64,000 nt of DNA from Blastococcus sp. TF02-09 (GTDB taxonomy: Bacteria; Actinomycetota; Actinomycetes; Mycobacteriales; Geodermatophilaceae): assembly GCF_003319105.1 (NCBI RefSeq), contig NZ_QOHH01000002.1, positions 62,001 through 126,000 of the forward strand, written 5' to 3'. The notes beneath the pieces are model-generated. The model was not told where the DNA came from and did not search any database. It saw nothing but the letters and a program-made list of their open reading frames with translations. This document shows positions 10,793-20,618 of the stretch, piece by piece (positions within the stretch are counted from its first letter, which is position 1; the number at the start of each line of letters is the position of its first letter). Position numbers and translations under genes: made by a program.

Positions 10793-12688
10793 ATGACCAC
10801 CACCACCGCACGACCGGACGCCACCGGCACGACCGACGCCGCCGGCCCGGCCGGCACCCTGCTGCAGCGGGTCCTCCTGCCGCGCACCGAGGACCCCGCG
10901 AAGGTGCGCACGCTCTACGTCGAGGAGGACGCCGACCGGCTGCGCGTCGTCGACCGCGCCCGCGGCTCGGTCCCCGCAGGGGCCGAGATCTCCTTCGCCA
11001 CCTACTTCAACGCCTTCCCCGCCGCCTACTGGCGGCGCTGGACGACGCTGCCCAGCGTGCTGCTGCGCCTGGAGCTCCGCGGCACCGGGCGGGTCGACGT
11101 GCACCGCTCCAAGGCCGACGGCACCGCCGTCCACGACCGCTCGGTCACCGTCACCGGCGACGGCCGCGTCGAGCTGGAGCTCGACCTCACGCCGTTCGTC
11201 GACGGCGGCTGGTACTGGTTCGACCTCGTCGCCGACGGCGAGCTCGAGCTGGTCGAGGCCGGCTGGTACGCCACCCGGGCGCCCGAGCGCGAGGGCCGCC
11301 TGGCCGTGGGCATCTGCACCTTCAACCGCCCCGCCGACTGCGTCGCGGCGATGTCGACGATCGCCGCGGACCCGGTGGTCTCCGCCGAGCTCAGCGCCGT
11401 CGTCGTCGCCGACCAGGGGAACAAGAAGGTGCGCGACGACGCCGGGTTCGCCGACACCGCAGCCGCGCTGGGCGACCGGCTGCGGCTGGTCGAGCAGGGC
11501 AACCTCGGCGGCAGCGGCGGCTTCGCTCGCGCCATGTACGAGACGCTCGAGCACACCGACGCCACGCACCTGCTCTTCCTCGACGACGACGTCCAGCTCG
11601 AGGCCGACAGCCTGCACCGGGCGCTGACCTTCAGCCGGTACACCACCGAGCCGGTGCTCGTCGGCGGCCAGATGCTGCACCTGCAGAACCGCTCCGTGCT
11701 GCACACCATGGGCGAGGTCGTCGACCGGCACGCGTTCCTCTACCGCCCGGCCGCCTACGCGCAGATGCAGCACGACTTCGCCGAGGAGTCCCTGCGCGAG
11801 ACCGCCGAGCTGCACCGCCGGGTCGACGTCGACTACAACGCCTGGTGGATGTGCCTGATCCCCCGCGAGGTGCCGGAGAAGATCGGGCTGCCCCTCCCGC
11901 TGTTCATCAAGTGGGACGACGCCGAGTACGGGCTGCGCGCCAAGTCCGCCGGGTACCGCACGGTGACGCTGCCCGGCGCCGCGATCTGGCACCTGGCCTG
12001 GACCGACAAGGACGACGTCAGCGACTGGCAGGCGTACTTCTTCGCCCGCAATCGGCTGATCGCGGCCGCGCTGCACAGCCCGCACGCCGACGGCGGCGGC
12101 ATCCCGGCCAGCGCGGTGAAGGCCGACCTCAAGCACCTGCTCAAGCTCGAGTACTCGGCCGTCGCGCTGCACGTGAAGGCCTACGAGGACTTCCTCGCCG
12201 GCCCGTCGGCGGTGTTCGCCTCGCTGCCCACGGCGCTGGCCGACGTGCGCGCGCTGCAGCAGGAGTACGCCGACAGCACGGTGCTGACCGGCGACGTCCC
12301 CGAGCCGGAGATGGACGCGGTCGTCGTCGAGGGCATGGCGACGCCCCCCGTGGGCACGGTGGCCATCGGCAAGGCGCTGCTGCGCGCCGCGCGCCAGGCC
12401 CTGCGGCCGGCCCGTCCGGTGGGCGGGCGGCCCCAGCTGCAGGTGCCCGCCCAGGACGCGCAGTGGTTCGTGCTGTCCCGGCTGGACAGCGTCACCGTGG
12501 GCACCGCCGACGGCCGCGGCGTCACCTTCCGGCACCGCGACCCGGCGACGGCCAAGCGGCTGGGCAAGCGCTCCCTCGAGCTCAACCGGGAGATCCGCCG
12601 CCGCTTCCCCGAGCTGTCGCAGCAGTACCGCGCGGCGTGGGACGACCTGACCTCCAAGGACGCCTGGCGGGCGACGTTCGGCGAGTAG
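10793..12688 (+). CDS. glfT2: Galactofuranosyltransferase GlfT2
   Basis: This processive GT2 enzyme polymerises the galactan with alternating beta-1,5 and beta-1,6 linkages from UDP-galactofuranose. The length of 631 residues is close to Rv3808c (637). An N-terminal beta-sandwich precedes the GT-A domain. The metal-binding DDD is at residues 264-266 within LFLDDDVQLEAD. Further on, FIKWDDAEYGLRA carries the catalytic-base Asp pair and AIWHLAWTDKDD carries the conserved His. Both are named from recalled GlfT2 structural work. The C-terminal region is helical. It forms an operon with glf, and its stop is 3 bp from the stop of the convergent glfT1. Confidence 0.95.
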   Translation: MTTTTARPDATGTTDAAGPAGTLLQRVLLPRTEDPAKVRTLYVEEDADRLRVVDRARGSVPAGAEISFATYFNAFPAAYWRRWTTLPSVLLRLELRGTGRVDVHRSKADGTAVHDRSVTVTGDGRVELELDLTPFVDGGWYWFDLVADGELELVEAGWYATRAPEREGRLAVGICTFNRPADCVAAMSTIAADPVVSAELSAVVVADQGNKKVRDDAGFADTAAALGDRLRLVEQGNLGGSGGFARAMYETLEHTDATHLLFLDDDVQLEADSLHRALTFSRYTTEPVLVGGQMLHLQNRSVLHTMGEVVDRHAFLYRPAAYAQMQHDFAEESLRETAELHRRVDVDYNAWWMCLIPREVPEKIGLPLPLFIKWDDAEYGLRAKSAGYRTVTLPGAAIWHLAWTDKDDVSDWQAYFFARNRLIAAALHSPHADGGGIPASAVKADLKHLLKLEYSAVALHVKAYEDFLAGPSAVFASLPTALADVRALQQEYADSTVLTGDVPEPEMDAVVVEGMATPPVGTVAIGKALLRAARQALRPARPVGGRPQLQVPAQDAQWFVLSRLDSVTVGTADGRGVTFRHRDPATAKRLGKRSLELNREIRRRFPELSQQYRAAWDDLTSKDAWRATFGE

Positions 12689-12691
12689 CCG

Positions 12692-13615
12692 TCAGGGGCG
12701 GGTGAAGCGCTCCCGGCGTCCCTGACGGACCAGGCCCAGCCACGACCGCAGGCCCGGGACGTCGCGGCGGGCAAGGAAGAACCAGGAGAACCGCACCAGC
12801 TCCAGCGGGAACAGCCACCGCATGCCCGGCTGCGCCATCAGGTAGCCGCGGTTGCGGTAGGTGAAGAAGCGCTTGGCCTCGTCGGCGGGGTACTGCGCCG
12901 ACAGCCGCCCGGCGAGGATCGGCTGGAACTCCTCGGTCCCCTCGGGGTGGAGGTAGGCCGCCTGCAGGCAGGTGCCGAACGGCAGGCCCGAGCGGACCAG
13001 GCGGCGGTGCAGCTCGGTCTCGTCCCCGCGCAGGAAGAGCCGGTAGTCCGGCACGCCGACGGCGTCCAGCGTCGACGCGCGGAACAGCGCCCCGTTGAAC
13101 AGCGAGGCATAGCCCGGCAGCAGCTCCAGGCCCGCGAAATCGGCCCGCGTCCGGCGCCACCGCAGTCCCCGGCGCAGCGGGAAGGCCAGCAGGTCGGGGT
13201 CGGCCTTGTCGACGACGGCCGGGGACACCTCGGCCAGCTCGTGGGTCCGCGCGCACTCCAGCAGCGTGGCCAGCACGGTCCCGTCCGCGGGGCGCCCGTC
13301 GTCGTCGGCGCACCACACCCAGTCCGCGCCCTGCGCCAGCGCGGTGAGCATGCCCAGCGCGAAGCCCCCGGCGCCGCCGAGGTTGCGCTGCGAGGGCAGG
13401 TAGGTGGTGGGGACGTCGGCGGCCGCGACCACCGCGGCGGTCTCCTCGTCGGCCCCGTTGTCGACCACCACCACCGCGTCCACCGGCCGGCTCTGCCCGG
13501 CCAGCGCCGCCAGGCTCTCCGCCAGCAGCGCGGGGCGCCGGTGGGTGACGACGACGGCGACGACGCGGTCGGGCCGCTCGGCGCCGGCGGCCGGCACCGG
13601 AGCCGGGAGGGTCAC
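12692..13615 (-). CDS. glfT1: Galactofuranosyltransferase GlfT1
   Basis: It adds the first two galactofuranose residues to the rhamnosyl linker before GlfT2 takes over. The protein has 307 residues, like Rv3782 (304). It opens with VVAVVVTHRRP, has VVDNGADEE as the nucleotide-binding part, WVWCADDDGRPADG with the DDD metal site at 104-106, and FLRGDETELHRRL on the acceptor side. The GTG at 13615 overlaps the wzt stop by 4 bp (GTGA), so it is translated with the exporter genes. The in-frame upstream start at 13732 lies inside wzt and is rejected. Confidence 0.93.
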   Translation of the reverse strand: MTLPAPVPAAGAERPDRVVAVVVTHRRPALLAESLAALAGQSRPVDAVVVVDNGADEETAAVVAAADVPTTYLPSQRNLGGAGGFALGMLTALAQGADWVWCADDDGRPADGTVLATLLECARTHELAEVSPAVVDKADPDLLAFPLRRGLRWRRTRADFAGLELLPGYASLFNGALFRASTLDAVGVPDYRLFLRGDETELHRRLVRSGLPFGTCLQAAYLHPEGTEEFQPILAGRLSAQYPADEAKRFFTYRNRGYLMAQPGMRWLFPLELVRFSWFFLARRDVPGLRSWLGLVRQGRRERFTRP

Positions 13616-14385
13616 GTGCGGCTCGGCGCGTCGTCGAGGAACGGGTCCCTGCCCTTGTAGGCGGTGAGCACCTCGCGCAGGCCGCCGCGCTGCTTGACCC
13701 GGCCGTGCTCCATCCAGATGGCCGAGGTGCACAGCCGGCGCAGGAACTCGTCGGAGTGCGAGGCGAAGACCAGCAGGCCGGCCCGCTTCACCAGCTCCTC
13801 CAGCCGGTCGCGGGCCTTCTCCAGGAACGCGGCGTCGACGGCGCCGATGCCCTCGTCGAAGAGCAGGATCTCCGGGTCGATGCTGGTCACCACTCCGAGG
13901 GCGAGCCGCACCCGCATGCCGGTGGAGTAGGTGCGCAGCGGCATCGAGAGGAAGTCGCCCAGCTCGGTGAAGTCGGCGATCTCGTCGACCCGGGACTCCA
14001 TCTGCTTGCGGGTCATGCCCAGGAAGAGCCCGCGGATCATGATGTTCTCGTAGCCGGAGATCTCCGGGTCCATCCCGACGCCGAGGTCGAACACCGGCGC
14101 GACCCGGCCCTCAATGACCGCGGTCCCGCTCGTCGGGGCGTAGATGCCCGACAGCAGCCGCAGCAGCGTGGACTTGCCGGCACCGTTGTGCCCGACGAGA
14201 GCGACCCGGTCGCCCTCCTCGATGGTGATGTCGATGTCGTGCAGGGCCTGGATGACCGGCACCTTGCGGTCGTCGGAGCTGATGTTGCCGCCGACCATGC
14301 CCAGGACGGCCTTCTTCAGCGAGCGGGTCTTGGCGTCGAAGATGGGGAAGTCGACGCTGGCCTGCCGGGTCTCGATCCGGACCAC
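13612..14385 (-). CDS. wzt: ABC transporter ATP-binding protein Wzt (galactan exporter)
   Basis: With Wzm it forms the exporter thought to flip the lipid-linked galactan across the plasma membrane. The 257-residue protein has Walker A GHNGAGKST at residues 65-73, the Wzt-type signature YSTGMRVRLAL and Walker B ILLFDEGIGAVD. It lacks a long C-terminal carbohydrate-binding extension, as does Rv3781. It follows wzm after 13 bp and overlaps glfT1 by 4 bp, so wzm-wzt-glfT1 is one unit. The equivalent M. tuberculosis genes are Rv3781-Rv3783. Confidence 0.94.
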   Translation of the reverse strand: MVRIETRQASVDFPIFDAKTRSLKKAVLGMVGGNISSDDRKVPVIQALHDIDITIEEGDRVALVGHNGAGKSTLLRLLSGIYAPTSGTAVIEGRVAPVFDLGVGMDPEISGYENIMIRGLFLGMTRKQMESRVDEIADFTELGDFLSMPLRTYSTGMRVRLALGVVTSIDPEILLFDEGIGAVDAAFLEKARDRLEELVKRAGLLVFASHSDEFLRRLCTSAIWMEHGRVKQRGGLREVLTAYKGRDPFLDDAPSRT

Positions 14386-14398
14386 GTAGTTGTTCCTC

Positions 14399-15232
14399 TC
14401 AGACCCAGTAGGGGACGCGGGTGCGGTAGCGGCGCATCGCCCACAGGGTCACCGCCCAGCCGACGAGCGTGAGCACCAGGACGACCGCCCAGTGGCGCCA
14501 GACCGTCTCCTCGCCGAGCATCGGCCGTCGGATCATCTCGATGTAGTGCAGGAACGGGTTGATCTCGGCCAGGCGCGCGCGCTCGGCGATGGCCGGGTTG
14601 GGGCTGTTGAGGAAGTCCTGGTAGATCCAGACGATCGGGGTCAGGAAGAACATCAGCTGCACGACGCTGCCGATGATCGGGTTGAGGTCGCGGAACCGGC
14701 TGCTGGCCATGCCGAACAGCAGGGCGACCCAGGCGCCGTTGACCGCCAGGAGCGCGAAGGCGGGCAGGGCCAGCAGGCTCGACCAGCCCAGCGGCTGCGG
14801 CCAGATGAACAGCATGACCACGTAGACGATCAGGTTGTGCGCGAACAGCAGCGTCTGGCGCCACACCAGCCGGTAGACGTGCACGGAGACCGGCGCCGGG
14901 AGGTGCTTGATCAGCCCCTCGTTCTTGATGAAGACGTCGGCGCCCTCGAGGATGCAGCCGGAGATGAACGCCCAGACGATGAAGCCGACCAGGATGTAGG
15001 GCAGCTGCTCCTCGAGCGGGTTGCCGAACAGGCCCGCGTAGAGGATGCCCAGCGCGATGGCCGTGACCGCCATGCTGATGGTGATCCAGATGGGCCCCAG
15101 CACCGAGCGGCGGTACCGCTGACGGATGTCCTGCCAGCCCAGGTGCGCCCACAGCTCACGGGAGCGCCAGCCGGCGACGAGATCCTTCCGGGCACCTCCC
15201 CAGGCAGCGTTCGACGACGCGGTGACGGCCAC
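14399..15232 (-). CDS. wzm: ABC transporter permease Wzm (galactan exporter)
   Basis: This is the membrane half of the galactan exporter, of the ABC-2 type. It has six predicted transmembrane helices in 277 residues. The cytosolic N-terminus contains SRELWAHLGWQDIRQRYRRS and GPIWITIS, both characteristic of polysaccharide export permeases, and INPFLHYIEMIRRP lies near the C-terminus. The longest frame begins at 15418, but the codon at residue 58 of that frame is GTA, not a start. The GTG at 15232, preceded by a -10 element, gives the normal length (Rv3783 has 280 residues). Confidence 0.93.
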   Translation of the reverse strand: MAVTASSNAAWGGARKDLVAGWRSRELWAHLGWQDIRQRYRRSVLGPIWITISMAVTAIALGILYAGLFGNPLEEQLPYILVGFIVWAFISGCILEGADVFIKNEGLIKHLPAPVSVHVYRLVWRQTLLFAHNLIVYVVMLFIWPQPLGWSSLLALPAFALLAVNGAWVALLFGMASSRFRDLNPIIGSVVQLMFFLTPIVWIYQDFLNSPNPAIAERARLAEINPFLHYIEMIRRPMLGEETVWRHWAVVLVLTLVGWAVTLWAMRRYRTRVPYWV

Positions 15233-15240
15233 GTTGGTCG

Positions 15241-15246
15241 AGGCTA
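15241..15246 (-). promoter_or_regulatory. -10 element of the wzm-wzt-glfT1 operon
   Basis: TAGCCT on the minus strand lies 8 nt before the wzm GTG. It is divergent from the emb -10 element 118 bp away. Confidence 0.5.
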
Positions 15247-15363
15247 CCGTCCGGTGCCCGCCCGCCGCCCTCCTCGGTGGTCCACGGGGCTGCCGGGGCG
15301 CACGGGTCGGCAGGGACGAGGGGCCGCACTGGGCGGAGACCCGGGGCGCGGACCGGCCCCGTC

Positions 15364-15369
15364 TACCCT
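15364..15369 (+). promoter_or_regulatory. -10 element of a probable leaderless emb transcript
   Basis: TACCCT is followed by 6 nt and the emb ATG, with no room for a ribosome-binding site. Confidence 0.5.
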
Positions 15370-15375
15370 CGCCGC

Positions 15376-18300
15376 ATGTCGTCGTCCCGGCCGGCGGGGG
15401 GCCGGGGAGTCCGTGCACGGCTGCCCCTGCTCCTGCTCGCGGCGCTCTCCCTGCTGTCCGCCGCCGCCTTCGTCCTAGCGCCGGTGGAGCGCCCGGAGGC
15501 GGTCTACTCCTGGCCGTCGGCGCCGGGCGACGCGACGTCCGTGGCGATCCCGCTCATGCTCGAGCGGCCCACCGCGGTGCGCGCCGTCGTCGACTGCACC
15601 GCCGCCCGCGCGGCCGGGGACGGCACCGTCCTGCTCTCCACCACGGCTCCGGACGGTCGCGCCGGTGACGCCGGGCTCGCCGGCGGCCTGCGCGTCGAGG
15701 TGACCGACGGGGAGCTGGCCGTCCGCACGGGCGCGACCGAGCTGCCCCCGCAGCCGATCCCCGCCGCCGGCGACTGCGCGTTCGAGCTCGCCTCCTCCGC
15801 CGCGGGGACCACGCTGCGCCTGGACGGGCAGGTCGTGGCCGACGAGGCGGCCGACCTGCGTCCGGCGGTCGCGGGCGTCTTCACCGGCGTCGCCGACCCC
15901 GAGGGGCTCGCGGTCGACGTCACCGCCGACACGGTCTTCCAGACCTCCCCCACCCCGCTCAAGGTCGCGCTGGCGGCGCTCGCCGTGCTGGCCCTGGCCG
16001 GCGCCCTGCTCCTGGTCGCCCGCCGGGAGCGCGTCCCGGCACCGGCCGACGGCGACACCCCCGCCGACGGCGCGGTGGAGGCCGGCTCCCGGCGCGGACC
16101 CGTGCGGCTGGCCGTGGACGCCGTCGTCGTCGTCACGCTGGCCGTCTGGACGGTCATCGGGCCCATGACCGTGGACGACGGCTACATCGCCGGGATCATC
16201 CGCAGCCGGGACGAGAACGGCTTCGTCGGCAACGTCTACCGCTGGTTCAACGTCCCCGAGGCGCCGTTCGGCTGGTTCTACGAGGTCATGGACCTGTGGT
16301 CGGGCGTCAGCCAGAGCACCCTGTGGATGCGCATCCCCTCCTCGCTGCTCGGGATCGCCACCTGGCTGCTCATCGGGCGGGGGCTGCTGCCGCGGCTGGG
16401 GAGCTTCACCCGGTCGCCGCGGACGTACGCGGTCGCCGCGGCCGCGTTCGGGATGTGGTGGCTGCCCACCAACCTCGGCCTGCGCCCCGAGCCGTGGGTC
16501 GCCGCCGGCCTCGCCGCGGTCATGGTGCTGGTCGAGCGCGCGGTGCGGCATGGCCGCGTCACGCCCGTGCTGCTGGCGCTGGTGGTGGCCGGCGCGACGC
16601 TCGCGGTGACCCCCACCGGCGCGGTCGCCTACCTGCCCGTCCTCGCCGCAGCCGTGCCGATCCTGCGCCTGGCCCGCACCTCGCCGGTCGCCCTCCCGGC
16701 CCTGGCGGTCACCGCCGCGGCCGCGGCCGGCTCGGTCGTGCTGTTCGTGTTCGCCGACCAGAGCCTGGGCGCCGTCCTGGAGGCCCAGCGGATCCGCGGG
16801 GCGCTCCCGGGCTCCCTCCCCTGGTCCGCCGAGCCGGAGCGCTGGTACCTGCTGCTGACCAACGGCGACCTGCAGGGCTCCCTCGGCCGGCGGGTGCCGG
16901 TGCTGCTGGCCGTCCTCGCCGTCGCCGGGATCGTCTGGCAGCGGCTCGCCGGGCGCTGGCCGGAGGGAGTCGACCGCGCGGCCGCCGGGCGGCTGGTCGC
17001 GATCGCCGGCCTGTCCGTGGTGGTGCTGCTGGCGACCCCGACCAAGTGGACGATGCACTTCAGCGCGTTGGTGCCCGTCGGCACGGCGCTCCTGGTCGTG
17101 GCCGTGCACCTCTACGCCCGGGCGCCCGCCGGGGCGGCAGCCGACCGGGGCCGGATCTCCACGGCGTCCCTCGTCCGGTGGGCGGCCCCCACCGTCGCCG
17201 TGCTCGTGGTGGGCGCCCAGTCGTGGGCCGGGCTGAACCAGTGGGCCTACCTGTCGGACCTGGGCGTGCCGTGGAACGACATCCCGCCCCAGCTGTTCGG
17301 CCTCACCTTCTCCTCGATGTTCCTGATCCTGGCCGTGCTGGTCGCCGTCGCCACCGCCGCGACGGTGGTCCGGGCCCGGTCCGGCGGCCGCGACGAGGTG
17401 CGCCTGCCGCTGGCCCGCTCCCTCCCCTCGCCCGGTCTGGTGGCGGTCGGGCTGGTCCTGCTCACCGTCGCGCTGCAGCTGGGCAGCTTCGTCCAGGCCA
17501 CCCGGGCGCAGGCCGGGAGCTACTCGCTCGCCGCCGACGCGGCCGCCACGGTGGCCGGCCGGCCGTGCGGGCTGGCCGAGGAGCTGACGGTGGAGCCCGA
17601 CCCCGCGGCCGGCCTGCTCCGCCCCGCGGCGGCCGGCACCGGTGAGGACCCCGTCCTGGACGGCTTCGTCGCGGTGGACGACGGTGCCACCCCGGAGGGC
17701 CCGGACCTGGAGATGGCCGGCACGGAGCTGCCCGGCTGGGCCGCCACCGGCCACACCGGCCGGGACGGCGAGGGCGCGGCCCGCCTGGTGACCGGCTGGT
17801 TCGAGCTGCCGCCGTCCCTCCGCGAGGACGACGTCCCCCTCGTGGTCACCACCAGCGGCAGCCGGGAGGCGGGCACCAGCGTGGTCGCCGAGTTCGGGGC
17901 CGTGGACGGCGACGACGTGCGGGTGGTGGCGAGCGCGCCGGTGCCCGACATCGGCGGCGGCCCGACCGCCCGCGACGGACGGCTGGACCCGGGCGTCGTC
18001 CCGGCGGACGCCGGCGTGGTCCGCCTGGTCGCCGAGGACGGCGGCACCGAGAGCGATCTCCCGCTGGCGGTGTCGGCCCCCCGGGTGCCGGTGACCGTCC
18101 CCTTCTCCGACGTCGTCGACCCCGGCTCCCCCGCCCTGGTCGACTGGCCGGTCGCCTTCGTCTTCCCCTGCCAGGAGCTCGCCGTGCAGCGCAACGGGCT
18201 CACCGACGTCCCGGACTGGCGGATCTCCCCCGCCGCACCGGGCACCGCCGGCGACATCGTCGTGCAGGTCCCGCTCGGCGGCCCCTACGCGCCGGCCCGC

Positions 18301-18450
18301 AGCCTCGTGGACCAGGAGCACGTGCCGGTGTACGTGACCGGCCGCCCGCTCGAGCGGCCCGTCTCGCTGTACGCCTGGGAGCCGCGGACCGAGCTGGCCG
18401 AGCCGGTCTCGCGGATCACCCCGACCACGGTCGCCGGCTGGGCGCGCTGA
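15376..18450 (+). CDS. Emb-family arabinosyltransferase, first copy
   Basis: Emb enzymes extend the arabinan of arabinogalactan or lipoarabinomannan from decaprenyl-phospho-arabinose. This 1024-residue protein has an N-terminal hydrophobic segment, a periplasmic jelly-roll region (about 40-210), a multi-helix GT-C core and a C-terminal carbohydrate-binding region. The core starts with DDGYIAGIIRS; the paired Asp (267-268) is the catalytic motif. RWFNVPEAPFGW and TKWTMHFSAL are the other strong family matches. The position matching ethambutol-resistance Met306 of EmbB is Ile274. The start at 15376 follows a -10 element, and the earlier in-frame start at 15277 is rejected. It converges with aftA at 18482. 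Confidence 0.92.
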   Translation: MSSSRPAGGRGVRARLPLLLLAALSLLSAAAFVLAPVERPEAVYSWPSAPGDATSVAIPLMLERPTAVRAVVDCTAARAAGDGTVLLSTTAPDGRAGDAGLAGGLRVEVTDGELAVRTGATELPPQPIPAAGDCAFELASSAAGTTLRLDGQVVADEAADLRPAVAGVFTGVADPEGLAVDVTADTVFQTSPTPLKVALAALAVLALAGALLLVARRERVPAPADGDTPADGAVEAGSRRGPVRLAVDAVVVVTLAVWTVIGPMTVDDGYIAGIIRSRDENGFVGNVYRWFNVPEAPFGWFYEVMDLWSGVSQSTLWMRIPSSLLGIATWLLIGRGLLPRLGSFTRSPRTYAVAAAAFGMWWLPTNLGLRPEPWVAAGLAAVMVLVERAVRHGRVTPVLLALVVAGATLAVTPTGAVAYLPVLAAAVPILRLARTSPVALPALAVTAAAAAGSVVLFVFADQSLGAVLEAQRIRGALPGSLPWSAEPERWYLLLTNGDLQGSLGRRVPVLLAVLAVAGIVWQRLAGRWPEGVDRAAAGRLVAIAGLSVVVLLATPTKWTMHFSALVPVGTALLVVAVHLYARAPAGAAADRGRISTASLVRWAAPTVAVLVVGAQSWAGLNQWAYLSDLGVPWNDIPPQLFGLTFSSMFLILAVLVAVATAATVVRARSGGRDEVRLPLARSLPSPGLVAVGLVLLTVALQLGSFVQATRAQAGSYSLAADAAATVAGRPCGLAEELTVEPDPAAGLLRPAAAGTGEDPVLDGFVAVDDGATPEGPDLEMAGTELPGWAATGHTGRDGEGAARLVTGWFELPPSLREDDVPLVVTTSGSREAGTSVVAEFGAVDGDDVRVVASAPVPDIGGGPTARDGRLDPGVVPADAGVVRLVAEDGGTESDLPLAVSAPRVPVTVPFSDVVDPGSPALVDWPVAFVFPCQELAVQRNGLTDVPDWRISPAAPGTAGDIVVQVPLGGPYAPARSLVDQEHVPVYVTGRPLERPVSLYAWEPRTELAEPVSRITPTTVAGWAR

Positions 18451-18468
18451 CCTCCGTGCGGGCGGCGC

Positions 18469-18482
18469 ACCCGGAGCCGGGT
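18469..18482. terminator. Short hairpin between convergent emb and aftA
   Basis: ACCCGG and CCGGGT form a 6-bp inverted repeat around AG in the 31-bp gap between two converging genes. No T-tract follows. It may be a weak bidirectional terminator. Confidence 0.3.
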
Positions 18483-20389
18483 CAGCCGCGGCGGCTCGCG
18501 ACCAGGTAGTCGCCCACGGTGGCGGTCGCGAACTCCGGGCCCGCGAACAGCTCGGCCGGGAACACGACGTCGTAGAACTCGACGTTGGGCGCCGCCGGGA
18601 AGACGTCGCGGCACAGCCGGACGTGCAGGCCGTCGTCGGCGACCCGGAGCACGAAGGCCGTGGGCGGTGCCCACGGCGCGCCGTCCAGGCGGTCGAGCAG
18701 CTCACCGGCGCTGCCGCTGCGGGCGAGGTCGGCCACGAAGGCCGACCGCTCGGCGTAGTCGGACAGCGGGTTGGCGTAGTGCGGGGTGAGCTGCTGGAAG
18801 CCGCGGTAGGGGTGGAAGGAGAGCAGCGAGTAGTGCGTCGTCAGCACCACGGTGTCGCGCGGCCGCTGCCCGGTCAGCCGGTCGAGGGCGGCGGCGAGCT
18901 CGTCGCTGGCCCCCTCCTCGCGTCCCGGGTCGACCTCGCCCCGGGCGTCCGGGCCGTCCGGGTAGGGGGTGGTCCACGCCTGCTCCACCCGCTCGTCCAG
19001 GTCCCCGACGCGGTCGGAGAGCACCTGGGTCGCGGCCACGGCGGCGAGCAGGCCGCCCGCGAGGGCCGTCCGCCCGGCCGGCCACCCCGGGGCCGGCACC
19101 CGGTCGGCGAGCAGGACCGGCAGCTCGGCGAGCACCAGGACGCCGGCCGTCCCCAGGGCCAGCACCAGCACGCTCTCCATGCGGAAGGCCAGCAGGGTCG
19201 TGGACCCGGCCAGCGCCAGCGTGCTCAGGGCGTACCAGGCGTATCCGCACGCGACGGCGACCCCGAGCGCGGCGAGGACGTCGGGGCGCCGGCCCCAGGG
19301 CGCGCACACCCGGGCCGCGAGGCCGAGCAGCCCGATCGTGAGCAGCAGCCGCCACGGGTCGGCGCCGAGCACGTCGGGCAGCACGGCGGAGGTCTCGGGC
19401 AGGTAGTGGGCGGCGGCGTTGGGCCCGACGCCGGAGCGCACGGCGGTCACCAGGAACGGGGCCCACACCGGCAGCGCCACGACGACGGCGACCGCCGCGA
19501 CGACGCCGACGTCGCGCAGCGCCCGGCGCGCGGTCCCCCGCCGGTCCGCCCTCGCGGTGAGGACCGCGCCGGCCGCCGGCACGACGACGAGCAGCGCCGC
19601 GAGGAAGCCGTAGAGCGTGTAGGAGCTGCCGGCCAGGCCGACGAACACGCCCACCGCGACCAGCCGGCCCACCGCCGCCCGCGGCCCGGCCACCACCTGC
19701 GAGAAGGCGACCGCGGCGGCCGGCAGGAGCGTGGCGGCCGGCCACGAGTAGGGCTCGGTCGCCGCGAGCGACACCCCGGCCACCAGCGTGACCGCGGCGA
19801 TCGCCACCGCCGTCCGCGCGCCCACCAGCCGCGACCACACGCACCAGGCGACGGCCGGCATGAGCGCCACCGTCGCCAGTGCGACCGGCTTGTAGGCCAC
19901 CCACGGCTCCACCCCGGCGACCGCGGCGACCCGGCCGGCCAGCCAGAACCAGCCGGCGGGGTAGAACGGCGGCAGGTCGGCGTAGTTCATGTCGCTCAGC
20001 GCGGGGCTGTCGGCCAGCCGGGTGAGGTACTGCACGCGGAACTGCTGGTCGCTGACCAGCCCACCGAAGTAGTAGGCGGTCCCGTGCAGCGGCAGGGCCA
20101 GCACGGCCGTGGCGGTGCCGGTCAGCCCCGTGACCACCAGCACCGCGCGGGCCCAGCCGGGCAGCCGCCCGGACAGCGTCCCGGCGAGGACGACGGCGGT
20201 CCCGAGCACGACCGACCAGGTGGTCAGCGCCGCCGGCACGTTCGAGGTGGCGGGCAGGTCGACCGCCGCGATCCCCGCCTGGACGGTGCCCGTGACCGCC
20301 ACGGCGACCACCGCCAGCACGGGCAGCAGCCGCCACGGCACCGCCGGCTCCCGGGCGTCGCCGTCCCCGCCCGACGCTGCGCGTGCCAC
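18482..20389 (-). CDS. aftA: AftA-family arabinofuranosyltransferase, second paralogue
   Basis: It should prime the arabinan by transferring arabinofuranose from decaprenyl-phospho-arabinose to galactan. It has 635 residues with about eleven hydrophobic segments, then a soluble C-terminal domain that ends VGDYLVASRRG. Family motifs include SDQQFRVQYLTRLADS and FYPAGWFWLAG. It lies beside an emb gene, as Rv3792 lies beside embC, so this is the better candidate for the true AftA of the two paralogues. The GTG start is preceded by GGGAGG with a 4-nt spacer. The gene is transcribed alone towards emb. Confidence 0.83.
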   Translation of the reverse strand: MARAASGGDGDAREPAVPWRLLPVLAVVAVAVTGTVQAGIAAVDLPATSNVPAALTTWSVVLGTAVVLAGTLSGRLPGWARAVLVVTGLTGTATAVLALPLHGTAYYFGGLVSDQQFRVQYLTRLADSPALSDMNYADLPPFYPAGWFWLAGRVAAVAGVEPWVAYKPVALATVALMPAVAWCVWSRLVGARTAVAIAAVTLVAGVSLAATEPYSWPAATLLPAAAVAFSQVVAGPRAAVGRLVAVGVFVGLAGSSYTLYGFLAALLVVVPAAGAVLTARADRRGTARRALRDVGVVAAVAVVVALPVWAPFLVTAVRSGVGPNAAAHYLPETSAVLPDVLGADPWRLLLTIGLLGLAARVCAPWGRRPDVLAALGVAVACGYAWYALSTLALAGSTTLLAFRMESVLVLALGTAGVLVLAELPVLLADRVPAPGWPAGRTALAGGLLAAVAATQVLSDRVGDLDERVEQAWTTPYPDGPDARGEVDPGREEGASDELAAALDRLTGQRPRDTVVLTTHYSLLSFHPYRGFQQLTPHYANPLSDYAERSAFVADLARSGSAGELLDRLDGAPWAPPTAFVLRVADDGLHVRLCRDVFPAAPNVEFYDVVFPAELFAGPEFATATVGDYLVASRRG

Positions 20390-20618
20390 CCGGCCTCCCG
20401 ACGTCCCCGGTCCGGCACGCCCGTCCCTCGCCGGCCGATCCTCGCACCCGGCGTGTGACCACTGCGACCAGCGGGGGCTCGTGTGACCAGGCGGGCAGGA
20501 CGGGGGTCCCGGGGCGGCGCAGCTGTGTCGGTCGACGGATCGGCGGCTCCGCCCGACCTACCATCGCCTCCACGCCGGCCAGCCCGGCAGGACCCGTTCG
20601 CCAGCAGTGAGGACACCC

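Noticed and set aside
16321-16329. Met318 of the first Emb (LWMR) as the counterpart of EmbB Met306
   Set aside because: Counting from the catalytic Asp pair shows Met306 lies in the DDGYxxGM segment, so the match is Ile274.
15475-18705. A 1076-codon open frame antisense to emb
   Set aside because: Same reason: it has no domain motif and mirrors the codon bias of the real gene.
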